DNA of 64,000 nt from Ustulina deusta (taxonomy: Eukaryota; Ascomycota; Sordariomycetes; Xylariales; Xylariaceae). This document shows positions 23,700 to 35,299 of the stretch, piece after piece; the stretch's first letter is position 1; each line of letters starts with the position of its first letter. The translations under genes were made by a program, and so were the position numbers. Below the pieces are notes generated by a model. It was not told the DNA's origin and ran no database searches. It saw nothing but the letters and a program-made list of their open reading frames with translations. Location: contig JAJNNX010000011.1 of NCBI GenBank assembly GCA_023159155.1, positions 992,001 through 1,056,000 of the forward strand, read 5' to 3'.

Positions 23700-25320
23700 T
23701 CTACTAGTCCTTCGTGTAGGGTATCCTGCCTCTTTTTTGCCCCTTCTGCCCTTCGTCTAGCTGGGTTGGCACAGGCTGATGATACCATAAATTCAAGCTG
23801 TACCCCTTTTGAAAAGAACGAGCCATGGTAATTAGTAATGGCTCGCCTCCCGCTACAATGATCCCTAAAGAGCTCAACCCAGCATCTATTGCTTTGGCCA
23901 AATCGTCACTCGCCCTAAGGCAGAGGGAGGGCCGACCAAAAACGATGGCCTCACTAATCAAGGCAAATCTGATGTAGTCTGGCGGTTGTACTCAACTCTT
24001 CGATGCTAGTAATCGCACGTATGTGTCCTGCGATTCTGAGACGCTCATGAAGCTGCTTAAAAGCTTGCTCTGGTAGCAATTGATCGCCATGGTTTAGAAA
24101 TACTTGATAATCAATCAAGCCGAGATTTCCGACAGCACGAAACTCTTCGCCTTCGAGATTGAGGTCTTTAGCGGTACTATCCTGCATCGCCACGGCTTCT
24201 TTTGCTACATCAAGAAGGTTCGTGGAGCAGTAAGCTACGGAGAGCTCACCGGTAATATCAACAGATAGTGGACTAGCTTTTTTTCTTGTCTCGAGTGCTC
24301 GCTTCAAGGAGCCTCCGGCTTATTCGTATCTCCCGAAACGCCCTTAGGCTCCAATCTTGCCAAAGACAGTTCGTCTGCGGTGGAATATGTTTTGAATTCG
24401 AAAAGCGTCAAGATGGTCACGCGGATTAAGGGCAGTGTTGAAATATCTCAAAGATATCTCAAAGAGTTCTCCTAATCAGTCGTATGCGTGTACTTCTGAC
24501 CTTGGGCCATTTGAGTCTCCTATGTTCGGACAAGATAAGCTAATTCGATTAGATGTCTGGCTGTTATACTGGCTTTCAGATCATAGCTTAGATTATGAGA
24601 CTTCAGATCCTTGGGGCCGGCAAACAGCATGCTTTTCGACCCCCTTGAAGCATGAAAGAAGACTAGCGTAGCATGGATAGTATCTGGTTCAGCCTCGATG
24701 GTGTGGAACACGCCGCTTGGAATGTTGTAACTCGTATTCGGAGATGAGTGGAAGAGGAGGTTTGATCTGTCCGAACTAGCTTTCTGGTAGCCACGATACT
24801 ACCATTCCCATATCTGCCGAGCTCTATGAGTTTGTCTAGGCATTCGTTGGGTTGGGATTGGAGTCAACCCGGTACGGTATCTCTTGTTTTCCGTGCACAG
24901 ATATATGTGCCAATGAAATAACTCCTTTATTTAGTCTATATTTGGCGAGCTCCATAGCGGAACAGCTCAACTGCTCTGAGGCACGATGCATTGAACACCT
25001 GGCGTGTTAGTAAGGGTCTCGTGAATTCGAGCCGAGGCATATGAGAGGTCTTTTTCCATCATTTGAGGACCCTTACGCTCATTCTGGTGCAGAAACGTGA
25101 CTGCAAGAGCTAGCTTAGCGAGATGCTGATCTTTCTCAGCCTCCAGGTCGAGGACAATAACATCGCTCCAAGCACGCAATGAACGTGATAGGGCGATGTC
25201 ACCCTAGCTACGATCAGGGGCAGCACCGCCAGAGTGAGGGTCGTGTTCCGGTGACAGGTGTATTGAAGCCTATCGAATCGCTCGGTCTTTCGCCTTTGCG
25301 GATGTCTTGGTAGCGGCACC
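23700..25320 (-). pseudogene. decayed helical-repeat (TPR-like) and cupin-like coding relic
   Basis: Reading leftwards, several short frames have clearly protein-like composition: HLAKLALAVTFLHQNER with DLSYASARIHETLTNT (about 25000–25150), SGVFHTIEAEPDTIHATL (about 24660–24715), and ALETRKKASPLSVDITGELS, EEFRAVGNLGLIDYQVFL and EQAFKQLHERLRIAG (about 24000–24300), then IVFGRPSLCLR (about 23925–23945). The last group resembles tetratricopeptide-like helices of fungal proteins; the HTIEAEPDTIHATL piece resembles a cupin strand. They are broken by stops and frame changes, so this is one or two dead genes. I do not recognise the family firmly. Confidence 0.35.
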
Positions 25321-26039
25321 TATCCCCAAGAGAACTCATTGCTCGAAAGTCCTTTGCAGTGGTCCAGACATCCAGACATCCACCTTCGATAGTTGGTTAA
25401 CGGTACGAAGTCTACTGCCTATACGATTAGATAGATTAAATTAGTAAAACGGTTAAAGGGGGTCTATCTTCTACTTTTTAAGGCAGAAGATAGACCTGTC
25501 TTTCTTTGCCATATGTAACAGCATCAAACCGGGTTTCGTGAGATACTGTCAAGGGTTGTTCCATAAAGTGGGAGGAGCAGAATTGTAACGGATTGGTTAT
25601 TACGCAGCTAAAACCTGTTCTTCTACACGCGGTGGGCCATGCGGTGGACTCTATATGCCTCGCGGGCGGCGGTTCGGATATGCCCCCAACATTCTACCCG
25701 GCTTCCGTCTTCATTCCCAGGCTCTGGTGGGCCAGTAAGTTATATCAGTAGGTCTATGGGGCCGGGCCTCGGCCCCTGGCAGATACTAACTAGGGTCCAT
25801 GCATACTAGATTCGTGGAAGAATTTGGCAAAGCAAAGCTTCAGGGATGCTTGGTTTCTGCGCCAAGGTCCACAATGGGACGATAACACTGCACCCACATA
25901 ATTACCCACATATATCAGTAGCGAGCGACCTCAGAAATTCCTCTTTCTTGGCCCTCTTCCAGTTGGGTCGAAGTTGCAAAGACTGCAACCGAATTTACGG
26001 ATATCGACGGTTCTCATGTCCTGGGAGAACCCATGCGGT
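25321..26039. other. spacer between two pseudogenes
   Basis: No gene is recognised. It contains a short C/G-rich patch (about 25640–25780) without protein features. The last part may include the lost 5' end of the methyltransferase relic. Confidence 0.3.
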
Positions 26040-26714
26040 ACGATGTGGAGCAGCAACAGACAGCTTCTCCAGCCCAAGGGGACAGCGAACAGAACCCAGC
26101 TAATTTACTCGCCTGGGAGGGTATTACCAGCTTTTGAGACGAAAACTTGGGCGAAGGCAACGACATGTTCCTGCAGCTGCTCTTCCCGGCCGTGGAGGAG
26201 CTCGCGAGTATGCGGTCTGGACAGGAAGTGTTCGACCTTGGCACCGGAAATGGCATTATCGCCAAGACTGTCTCAGGAAGGAGTGGCGGTTCTTGCAACC
26301 GACTTCAGCGCTGCGCAGATCGGAAATGCTAGACGGCGAGCAGAAAAAGCACTTGACAAACCCTGTCGCCTTAAATAACTTCGCCAGGCAACACGTCGAG
26401 TAGGTGGCATCCGATAATCGCTACATACGATCTATTACCGACACATAGCCGATAGGGAATTTGATATCATCACCGCGAGCATGCTTCTAAAGGAACTCTC
26501 AGATATCAAGCCGCTCGCTGAGTTCTTGCCAACGGTCTTGAGACCTACCGGGCGGTAAGTCTGTGGGATTTGATCACTCCGCCATGAGAGTGGCCACTGA
26601 ATTCTATTAATACGTCTAATTAGTGTTGTGATGGCAAATTTGCACCTGTGTTTTCATGGGCCCGGCGTTCGTCGTGTCATAGAAGCAATTGAGAACCCAA
26701 AGATCAGCATTTAA
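26040..26714 (+). pseudogene. SAM-dependent methyltransferase pseudogene
   Basis: Pieces of a class I methyltransferase lie in the right order across frames. LLAWEGITSF is followed by TGA where the family has Trp (TGG to TGA, a RIP-type change), then DENLGEGNDMFLQLLFPAV, then motif I FDLGTGNGIIAKT (about 26230). A frame change leads to EGVAVLATDFSAAQIGNARR (motif II region), another to NPVALNNFARQHVE, and then DIITASMLLKELSDIKPLAE (about 26465). A possible intron starts at GTAAGT (26554) and ends at TTAG near 26622; after it comes VVMANLHLCFHGPGVRRVIE and a stop at 26712. Two frameshifts and at least one nonsense change make it dead. Substrate is unknown; its place beside a monooxygenase and PKS suggests O- or C-methylation of a polyketide (inference). 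Confidence 0.65.
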
Positions 26715-27418
26715 GACTTCAACACTACGGGTAAGCCACCCCTATTCGAAAGGAGATTCTAAGCATTCTATCGGAGTAATCGCAGTCCAGCCACCAGACA
26801 CGATTCCATAGTCTGAAACCAGGCACTCGAGCCATCGTTTCGGGACGCGACAGATAAGAGCCAAACCCAACCCCACCACAACTCCTCGCAGAGTCCCACG
26901 CAATTTATACTGAGGCTTTGTAGATCCAAGTAATCCACGTATTGGAACAGGGTAGACAGTGTATGTAGCTATGCAAGTCTATTATATAACCAACACCCGT
27001 CGACCGAGCTAGGGCGCTCTCGGTAATATAGACGACCATCATCGCCTTCTTTAAGCTAGTCTTATCAATGAATCCAGTGTTGTTTAATCATGATCCAAAA
27101 AAATGATCCAAATTGTCAAACTGAATCTTACACATGGAAGCGCACGTATGGTGTCCGAGGCGAACCCCGTGTATTGAATTTATTCGCTTTGCCCATTTCA
27201 GTATATGCCGTTCATAATTGATAATGTCCATTTAGCCTATGCTGACGTCACTGTCCCGCCTATATACACCAAGGCTCAAATCAGTTTATTCTTCAACGCC
27301 GCGGGAATATGCCATCATAAAAGACTTTACGTCTCGAAAGCCAATTTTCGCATAGTTGGATTTCATCTCCTATTGTGTTAATAGAGGCCGCCGAAAGCTC
27401 GAAATAGTGTTGAGTACG
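26715..27418. other. intergenic; promoter of the FAD monooxygenase
   Basis: No gene is recognised. The last 150 bases before 27419 probably hold the promoter. CGCCTATATACACC near 27257 resembles a TATA box, about 160 bases before the ATG. Confidence 0.35.
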
Positions 27419-28826
27419 ATGGTCTCGACTTCGAGAGAGGAACAGAAAGAGGGGCAACACGACCGCAGTGAGAAGAAGCTCCACTTCGTGATAGTGAGTT
27501 TGGATTTTCAAATATAATAAAATCGTTCCCGAATCAAATCATAATTGTACGATAATTTAGGTAGGAGGGTCGCTCGGCGGTCTCGCAACGGGGCTGGCAT
27601 TGAAAGCGCTGGGTCACGATACCACAATCCTAGAGCGCAACCCGACGCCTCTTCTCCACGACCAGGGCGCTGGTATCGTTGCTGGAGGGGATACTCTGGA
27701 CTTCTTCAAGCGTTATATCCACTGCAATCGACCACTAGCGGTGACTTCATATGCGCGACAGTACCTTGATCGTGAAGGCAACATTGTGCATAAAGAAGAG
27801 ATGTTGCAGAGCATGACATCATGGGACTTGACATACTACTTGATGCGCGCAAACTATGATGGCGTAGAGAGCCCCTATTGCGAGGTGCCGGATCCCGTCC
27901 CAGAACATGGGAATGCCGTGCATATCCACGATCGGAACGTCACGGATATCAAAGAGGAATTGAGCAATAATGGAGGCGGAGGTATACGGGTCTTTTGGAA
28001 AAGTAGTCGAGGCGAAGAAGGTTCCGTCCATGCCGACATCGTTGTCGGCGCAGACGGACCAAGCTCTACAATCCGGAAGCTTGTGCAACCCAACGTCGAG
28101 CGCAAATACGCAGGGTACTGCGCATTGAGAGGGACGCTGCCGGAGGAAGCGGCAAGCGAGGAGACGAGGAAGACCTGCTGCGAACGATTCACCTTCTTCC
28201 ACTGTCCGGGCGTCCAGATCCTGACGTACCTGATCCCGGGGAAAGACGGCACCGTCGAGCCTGGGAAACGGCTCATCAACTTCGTATACTACACGAATTT
28301 CCCAGAGGGATCAGAAGAACTGGAAGAAATCATGACCGATCGCAACGGGCGACGTAAAGCCATCACCATGCCGCCCGGTATGACAGATCCACGAGCATGG
28401 GAGAGACAGCGGACGCTCGCGCGCGAACGTCTCCCGCCGCAATTCGCAGAGATCGTCTGCGGGACCAACAAGCCCTTCGTCCAGGCGGTCACGGATGTGC
28501 TAAGCCCAGAGCACGAGTATTGGGGCGGGAGAGTTATCTTGATTGGGGACGCGCTCGCGGGGTTTCGTCCACATACCGTTGCCTCGACATCGCAGGCTGC
28601 GTTCGATGCTATGATATTTGCGGACTATATTGACGGGAAGGTGAGCAGAGAGGAGTGGAAGAAGCAGACGTTGGGCTTCGCCCGGTATATACAAAAGAGA
28701 GGTATGAACATGGGTGAGCATAGCCAGCATATGGATCTACCCCTTAAAGACCACATCCATGATCGGAACGTCGCTTCGACACCGAGGCAAGAGGAGGTAT
28801 ATCCAGAGTGGGCAACGAAGTTTTAA
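27419..28826 (+). CDS. FAD-dependent aromatic-type monooxygenase
   Basis: Two exons, 27419–27493 and 27561–28826 (67-bp intron GTGAGT…TTTAG, phase 0), encode 446 residues. The splice rebuilds the FAD-binding Rossmann start LHFVIVGGSLGGLATGLALK (GxGxxG-type, residues 27–32) followed by the acidic strand end TTILERN. The second and third family signatures are present: VVGADGPSSTIRK (DG motif, Asp190) and VILIGDALAGFRPHTVAS (GD motif, Asp355). Group A flavin monooxygenases hydroxylate aromatic or enolic rings with NAD(P)H and O2. The closest known fold group is the 2,6-dihydroxypyridine or salicylate hydroxylase type; the substrate cannot be told. No membrane segment or signal peptide is seen. 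It lies 7 kb from the type III PKS and 0.7 kb from the dead methyltransferase, so a tailoring role in a polyketide pathway is plausible. Confidence 0.85.
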
Positions 28827-29231
28827 GAATAGCGGACGTTAAAAGACGGGCGGGATCATTACTGAATTATAGAAATGCATTCAAGTCGATCTTATTCTAG
28901 TCTCTAACAAAGAAGACCCTGTGGAGACTGGATTAAACCCAACGCAAGCTTCGAGAATTTGACCACGCCCTTATTACGAGCGGCTTCAACTTTGGACTCG
29001 CTAATTCTTCTATACATAGCACCGGTATTATTATAACTAAGATACTTCGAATGATTAAAATGCACCAAAAACTCGACAGTGTCTCATCACCTGATCAAGG
29101 ATAGTATTTAAGGCTTACCTCTGCTTTAAATCCTGCCTTCTCTTCATTTCGTCCTCATCACGCTCTGTTTATATCACATCTACACACAGTTTCTTATCAA
29201 ATCCCCCCTTCCCGATTCTTCTACCTTCACC
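28827..29231. promoter_or_regulatory. promoter and leader of a truncated gene
   Basis: 3' flank of the monooxygenase, then what looks like a well-preserved fungal promoter: GTATTTAAGGC (29103–29113) resembles a TATA box, and a C/T-rich leader (TTCTTCTACCTTCACC) leads into the ATG at 29232. Confidence 0.4.
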
Positions 29232-29408
29232 ATGCCGCAAAGGGACCCAACTACAAGGGACGAAAGCCCATCTCGCGCTCCAACGATGTCTACTGATGAA
29301 AAGTGCGTCCTGTCGCGCGAACAAGATACCAAAGAGGTACATATTCCTCAGCCCAGCTTGTCGCCCACGTCCTATATCCGACGGAATTCGAAGCGCCATA
29401 TTATATGA
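29232..29408 (+). pseudogene. truncated 5' end of an unidentified gene
   Basis: A 58-codon frame with a good start context (TTCACCATG) and a hydrophilic N-terminus containing STDEKCVLSREQDTKEV. This resembles the charged cytosolic tail of many fungal transporters (MFS), but no membrane segment follows. The frame ends at TGA in sequence that has lost coding character. I infer a gene whose body was deleted or decayed while its promoter survived. A splice donor-like GGTACATA lies at about 29335, so a spliced remainder is possible but none is recognised. Confidence 0.35.
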
Positions 29409-30504
29409 TTTTCGATTTTAGCTCTTTGGGGAGCAGTAGCTTATATTTTTCTCGTCATAGGCCCTACAGGCTCGTTATCCGGACGGTTGGTATGCACGTT
29501 GGAGCGCGGAAGGAGACGACTCTGAAAACATCTCACTAAAAATTCGCAATCTGCCGATGGAAAGGCTACTGATTGTGCGTGATAACGTTTGTGGTAACCA
29601 GCTGGAGTTTGGACTGACGGTATTTTGCTACTGCTGCCCAGAGATCGATTAAGCGCAGCCTCATAAGCGAACATGGGTACAATATTGGGAGTATCCGGAC
29701 TCACTCCACGTACGACTGACTCGGTGCGAGTCAGCCATGTTCCTAAATCGTCATATAATTCAGGCAATAGGAAACCATTTAGACCAAATGCCATATATAT
29801 AACCTGCCATCAACATTAAATACCCCATTGATGTAGATATCGAAACACCCTTATTGGTTCTGCCGTGTCAAGCTACCATGATGCCTAACCCGAGAGGCAT
29901 GTCTGCTCCCAACGAAGGGCACCCGTCCTTTATCTCTTGCTTCTCATAGCGGTATTGCAACACGCTCCCCCTGAGCTGCGTAAATAGAAACCCCCGAATT
30001 AGCCGATACTAAGGTAGTTGTCTACTCACATTAGGCAATGGGGATAGAGAGCCGTATAATTCCAACCCAACGCACCATCCCCGACGTCATGCCAATCCCG
30101 CCCCCCGAGTAGTTGGACTGTCGTACTCTATAACGCCTATTGGGGCAAATATGCCAGCATCACTCTGAGACATTACCTACCTACCCGTGCTCACTTCTCC
30201 TAGATAGATGGATTTTCTCACCGAACGAAATAAAATGGTTGAGAGGCACCTTTGATCTGAAACTGTACAGGAGCTAATAGATAGTTATAGTGTATTAGTC
30301 AACCAATTCGAATTTAGACGGAGATCTAGCGAATTCGCGTGAGTCTAGGCAAATTGAAAATGATAGATGAATATCCTCCTCCTATTTTTTTCGTCTTGAT
30401 TTATTAACGGCGCTACTAGATAGTTATGGAGTACGCTGGTAGTGTCCAACCTAACCCAAGACACTGCACCTCAACATGGAGCAGGACCGGTCTCATCTCA
30501 CAAC
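29409..30504. other. intergenic
   Basis: No gene is recognised. A 117-codon minus-strand frame (29441–29794) has no motif I know. The part next to 30504 is the 3' flank of eIF2A. Confidence 0.4.
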
Positions 30505-32662
30505 TTACGCTGCGTGAGGCTCTTTGTCTATGCCCTCGAGCTCCTTAAGAACCGCAGCCTTTGTGGCAATCTTCTTCATCTGCGTATCTTCTAGCTTCTC
30601 GCCGCCGGCGAGACGCATCTCAAGATCCTCAATCGCGCGGATCTTCTTCTGGAGGCCGCGTAGCTTCTTTGAAGCTGGATTTTGACTGCCAGGAGACAAT
30701 AGCGAGTCCGCCGCAGGCGGCTGCGATGTATTAACCTGGGGTAAAGGTCCAGGATGCTGGCCGTTCTGGTGGGTGTTGCTGCGATTGCGCCCGGGGTTGT
30801 TACCCCCGTGAGCGTTGTGTCGCGAACGACTCCGGTGGTGTCTCTGGTGGTTTTGCTGGTTACCACGACGCTCAGGGCTTCGTCCCTCATTTCCAGAGCT
30901 AGGACCGTGCTCCTGAGCGGGAGGTGCCAATCCACCAGTACCGGTTTGACCATCAGCTTCTTTTGCCTTCTTGTTGTTTCGCTTCTTCTTATTCTTCAAC
31001 GCAGTCTTGGACAGACCTTCATCACCCGCTGATCCAGGTACCGGCGCCGCAGCGGCGCCGGGAACGGAGCGTACGCCCGATTCAAGCAAGTCCGCACCAG
31101 GGACTTGGCGGCGTGGCCGTCCAAAGCCATTTGGACCAATGTTAGAACTGCCATTGGTCATCACGTGAGCCGCACCCCCCTCATCCTCACGCCGGAAATG
31201 GAGAGGCGTAGACGTGCCCCGCGCGCCAGGAGGTCGATATGCGCCGACGGGCTTGGACGGCGTCTTGACCGTGCCTAGATACGTGAGAGCAGAGGCGTGT
31301 GGGGTGGGAACCGGGTGCAAAGGGTCGCCACGAGGCAGGTCCTCAGGCAGGCATGGTCTCCACGATACATTATACAGTTCAACCATGTCTTCATGATACA
31401 TGATGCTGCCACCAACGTGCCAAAGCTTCACGCCATTGTCAACCCGCAACCGGGGAGACGTTGTAGCCGTCATGATATAACGGCTGTCAGGACTCCATTG
31501 ACACACACTGGGATTGCCGCTCTCGATGGTGCAGATCTTTCTGAAATCCTTTTCCAAGTCATACACGTCAATCTGGCCAGCCAAATTCCCAAAGCCAGCA
31601 ACCAGTGCAAACCGACCGGTGGGCGAGAAAATGAGGGTATTGCGAGGCCCGAGGGGGAACGAATGAGATGCGGCGGCCCGATGATTGAAGATTGTAGTCT
31701 TTGCAGGCATATAACCGTAAATGACGCCAAACTCCTTTCCATTCGGAGACCACGATACGTCGTGGATGGGCCCTTCCTTATCGAGTGCGATGCGAGCATC
31801 AAGAGAGCCATTGGCACTCAAAAGGTAGAGTGTTGTCTCGCCATAATAACTCTTATTCGACTTGTCAACGTCTGTCTGTGCCAGCACAATCAGGCTTGTG
31901 CCCAAGCTATTCCACTTCAGCTGCACTTTGTCGCCCTTAAAAAATGTCTTCTGAGATATCGGCGTGTTAAATTGGGGGACGTTGAACACCTTGACCGCAG
32001 CTGGTTGGCCCTGGAGTCAAAATTAGCATGGTTATCGACTTAAGAAGAAAAAAGAGGAAAAAAAAAGAGCAACACACCTTTCGTTCGGGGATAAACACAG
32101 CGACGTTGTAGCTCTGGCCGGGAGCAATAGCAAAATCCGTCACCCCCTCAACTCGCAGCTTGTTCCAAACAGTGGTCAGGTCTCCACTACTGTAGAACTG
32201 CACCTCGTTCGTCACGAGACGGGCACAAAACTTCTCGTCCGAGGTGTACTGGAGATTCCAGCCGGTCTGGGACTTTTGAACAAACCGCCCTATCGGTTGT
32301 TTCTCGATGCCGTCCGGAGCGTCCTCGGTGACGCGCCAGATCTTCAGGTTCTTCGTAGCATCCCCATTCTCATCCTTGGCAGGCCGTTCCCAAGTGCTCA
32401 GATACGTGCCACGGGGAGAAAATGCGACTTCGAATACATTCGAGACGATCAGGGTGGTGAGGATGTGGCCAGAAGAAGCATCGACAACGCAACCACGCTC
32501 ATTGGACGCCCAGACGATGAACCGACCACAGGGCGAATATACACAGCACCGCAAATTCCCTTCCGGCCTGACGAACCCGGGGAGGGGTAGGTACACGGGC
32601 GCAGCGTCGATGACGCCGATCTCCTTCTGGGTTCGGTAGGCAAGCTGCAACGGGGCCGCCAT
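30505..32662 (-). CDS. eIF2A: eukaryotic translation initiation factor 2A
   Basis: Two exons on the minus strand, 32662–32078 and 32010–30505, with a 67-bp intron (GTGTGT…TGCTAAT…TCCAG, phase 0), encode 696 residues. The N-terminal two thirds form the WD40-like propeller of eIF2A: CVYSPCGRFIVWAS, VAFSPRGTYLSTWER, GWNLQYTSDEKFCARLV, DVSWSPNGKEFGVIYGYMP, NTLIFSPTGRFALVAGFGN and CQWSPDSRYIMTATTSPRLR. After it comes a low-complexity linker (PVGAYRPPGARG), a basic patch KTALKNKKKRNNKKAKE and the C-terminal helix LRGLQKKIRAIEDLEMRL. eIF2A can deliver initiator tRNA to the 40S subunit on special mRNAs and is cytosolic. The gene is intact and normal in size. It is a housekeeping gene in an otherwise accessory region. 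Confidence 0.93.
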
Positions 32663-35299
32663 GACTAGTCAAAGTCACAGATACAACGTAGTGTGCAGAG
32701 TCGGGTTTCTTTCGTTTCTTGTCGTCGGGTCGTGGGATCGTGGGGTGGGAGGAGCGAGGTCTCGTCTCGTAATCGCAAGGCGGGCGGTGGCAGACGTCGT
32801 GGGTTTGGTTCGGAGGCCCTGTTCGGGTGCTCGATCGACGATTCTTCTTCTGTACAGATCTCGAGGCAGCTAAGCCGGGCCAGTCAGCTGTGTGGCCAGA
32901 AACAGAAAATCGTGCGCGGGGGTGAACAGGATGGACAGGCCGCTGGCTGTGTTTCCTCGCAGACGCCGGGACGAGTCTTCCCAGGCTGTAGGACTACAAC
33001 TGCTGGCGAGCCGAGCGCAGTGTGGCGCCGAGCGTCGTACCGGAGTTTGTTGGCTTGTTGTTGGTTCCAGAGGAACACGCGGCGACAACCCCGGCGGCGG
33101 AGAGGACCAGATGATACCCAGCAACAACGGCAAGAAAGAAGGGAAGGGAATTCGACAGGCCACCCAGACCAAGAGGGCGATTGACAGTGGATGGCGGTGG
33201 GCAGACGTGACGGGACGGAGCGTGCAAGTGGGCTGAAGAAAGAAACGAAGGAGAAAGAATTAAACAGCAACAGTGTAGGTAATTTTTCGCCCTGGACGAA
33301 AATTTCTAGCGCGTGTCGCAGGCGGCGCCCCAGCCCACTGTACTGCTCAGGTACCCGAAAGGCTGACTGGCACCCTCACTGGCAGGGCAAATTGGCAAAT
33401 TGTACATCGAAGGTACTTGACCTGGCCTGAGTCGTTGCCCAATCGGCCTCCCGTCATTGCCCCGCAACAACCTACCCGTAGGTACCTTAACTCTAAGCCC
33501 CTACCTAAAGACCCACCAGCCCCCAAGTCTACTAGATTAGGTACTTAGGTACTCCGTCCTGCGTACATTTTCGCACACACAAAACACAGCCTTGTATGGA
33601 GTACGGAGTACTATGCGTAAGCTATTTGTACACGACCTCCTAGAAAGTACCTACCTATCTTGTATACCTACCTCCGGTAAAGCCCCCCAGCCCACCAAAG
33701 CCCCGAAACCTCCAAGTCCACACTCCTGGGCTGGGGGCGACGCATGGGGGCGATTAGTGTACTACAAGTAGCTACGAGTAGGTCGTAGATAGTAGGTATT
33801 ATGTAAACAACCTCGCCTTGGCGCCCATCCAGCTGCAGGTCTAGACTCGGCTTGCCGGCGACTGTTTCCAGGGATTATTTAGTTACTTACCTTTTATGGT
33901 AATGCTTCTCAACTCATGTTGGTTCCCGCCGCAATCCTCACCAACACCGCCTAGATTATTGTAAGCGTTTAGTTTCACGATACGAATCTATATATAGACT
34001 CCATAGTCCTTATGCATCCTGTCAGTCCCTATCGTTGTGTTCTAGGTCTCTGCCGCGGCAAAACAGCCAGCACAACGCCTTGGCACGGCGGCGTCGCCGA
34101 CTCCTCTCGATATGGGTTTGTTATTGTTGCCATCTATCAGCCTACAGTATTTTCTACGGTTGGCTTGATTCTTTTCGAAATGGTTGCAGGAACCAATCCC
34201 GCTTGGTTGCCACTCCTCGCTTTAGGTAGACGGTCTTCCAAGCGCCTGAGAATACGACTATGGCTATTGTTATTGTTGATTGTCGGGAAACAACGCTTCG
34301 TTGGGCGGTAATAGTTTACATACACCATGTGCATGCTATTATGCATATGGCCTTCTTGGCATATATCGTCATCCGAGACGGTAGGCTAGATCGTGATCAT
34401 GGAAGCGAAGGCTGTAGACCCCAGGGGTCGGTCTAGTGATAATTGCTATCTTTGGCTCTAAGAGAGATGGTCACCTCTGTCTAATGTAATATTCTATCAA
34501 TATCCCAAAATGGCCCGGGTGACCCTTCTGGGTGAAGGAGAACAGGGCCTGGCGGCTGTATTCATGGTAAGAGCCTTTTATAGGGAAATGGTCGGAAACC
34601 CTGGTGTTTGGATTTCAGTATGCCACTGGAAGTATGATCTATCTCCGTTTAGAAGATTAGAATATCCCCAATATACCACCTCTGCCGCAAAGTCGTGCTG
34701 TCTCGTCATGAAATTGTTCTTGAATTGGTTGTTACTTCCACTGGATAGCGCCTGACACTACCTAAAAAAAAGCGCCAGATCAGGGGCCGACTTTAGGTGT
34801 ATTTGCCCTTCAATCCTCAGTCAGTACCGGTTTACATGATCCAGGCACTTGACAGCCCTTTTCTCTCTATTCGCCCCCATACTTTCCCATCACAACACAG
34901 CACAACGACAAATATATTAAACAATGACTTGAAAGCAAAATTCGTTCTTATCAAGGCCTTGCAGTCTGCACCCAACTTATTGTATCCTCCCTTCACTAAC
35001 TTGCTTCCAGCGATCCGTCGCTGAGGTCGACACCGATGGTTCTACCCTAGGAAGAAGAGGCGCACAAAAACCAGGCCGACTGTCCCTACAGGCATGTGGA
35101 GCCTGACAAAGAAACGGTTTGGAGAAAATATCAAACAATGTCTTCGGTATTGCTTCCTTCGAATAACACAAGTTCATCATGAGGTTTGTTAGGGTACGGC
35201 TTCAAAACTTCCCCGCAGATATGGCGAGAAAGTGGCAATGTTCTCGATGATCTCGGTACGAGCCTACAGCTATCCCATTACATCAGCATTACCACTTCT
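32663..35299. other. intergenic; GC-rich eIF2A upstream region, then TACCTA-rich and decayed DNA
   Basis: 32663–33300 is GC-rich with long overlapping frames on both strands, typical of the promoter and leader of a highly expressed gene; none of the frames has protein-family features. 33480–33800 is full of TAGGTACCT words like those at 5.2–6.4 kb. 34000–35000 holds short frames without recognisable domains. From about 35010 the sequence may be the worn 5' part of the patatin-like relic. Confidence 0.4.

Noticed and set aside
29441..29794. 117-codon minus-strand frame near the truncated gene start
   Set aside because: No recognisable domain, no promoter or splice support; probably chance.
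32693..33270. Long overlapping frames on both strands upstream of eIF2A
   Set aside because: They mirror each other in a GC-rich promoter region and have low-complexity composition; not coding.
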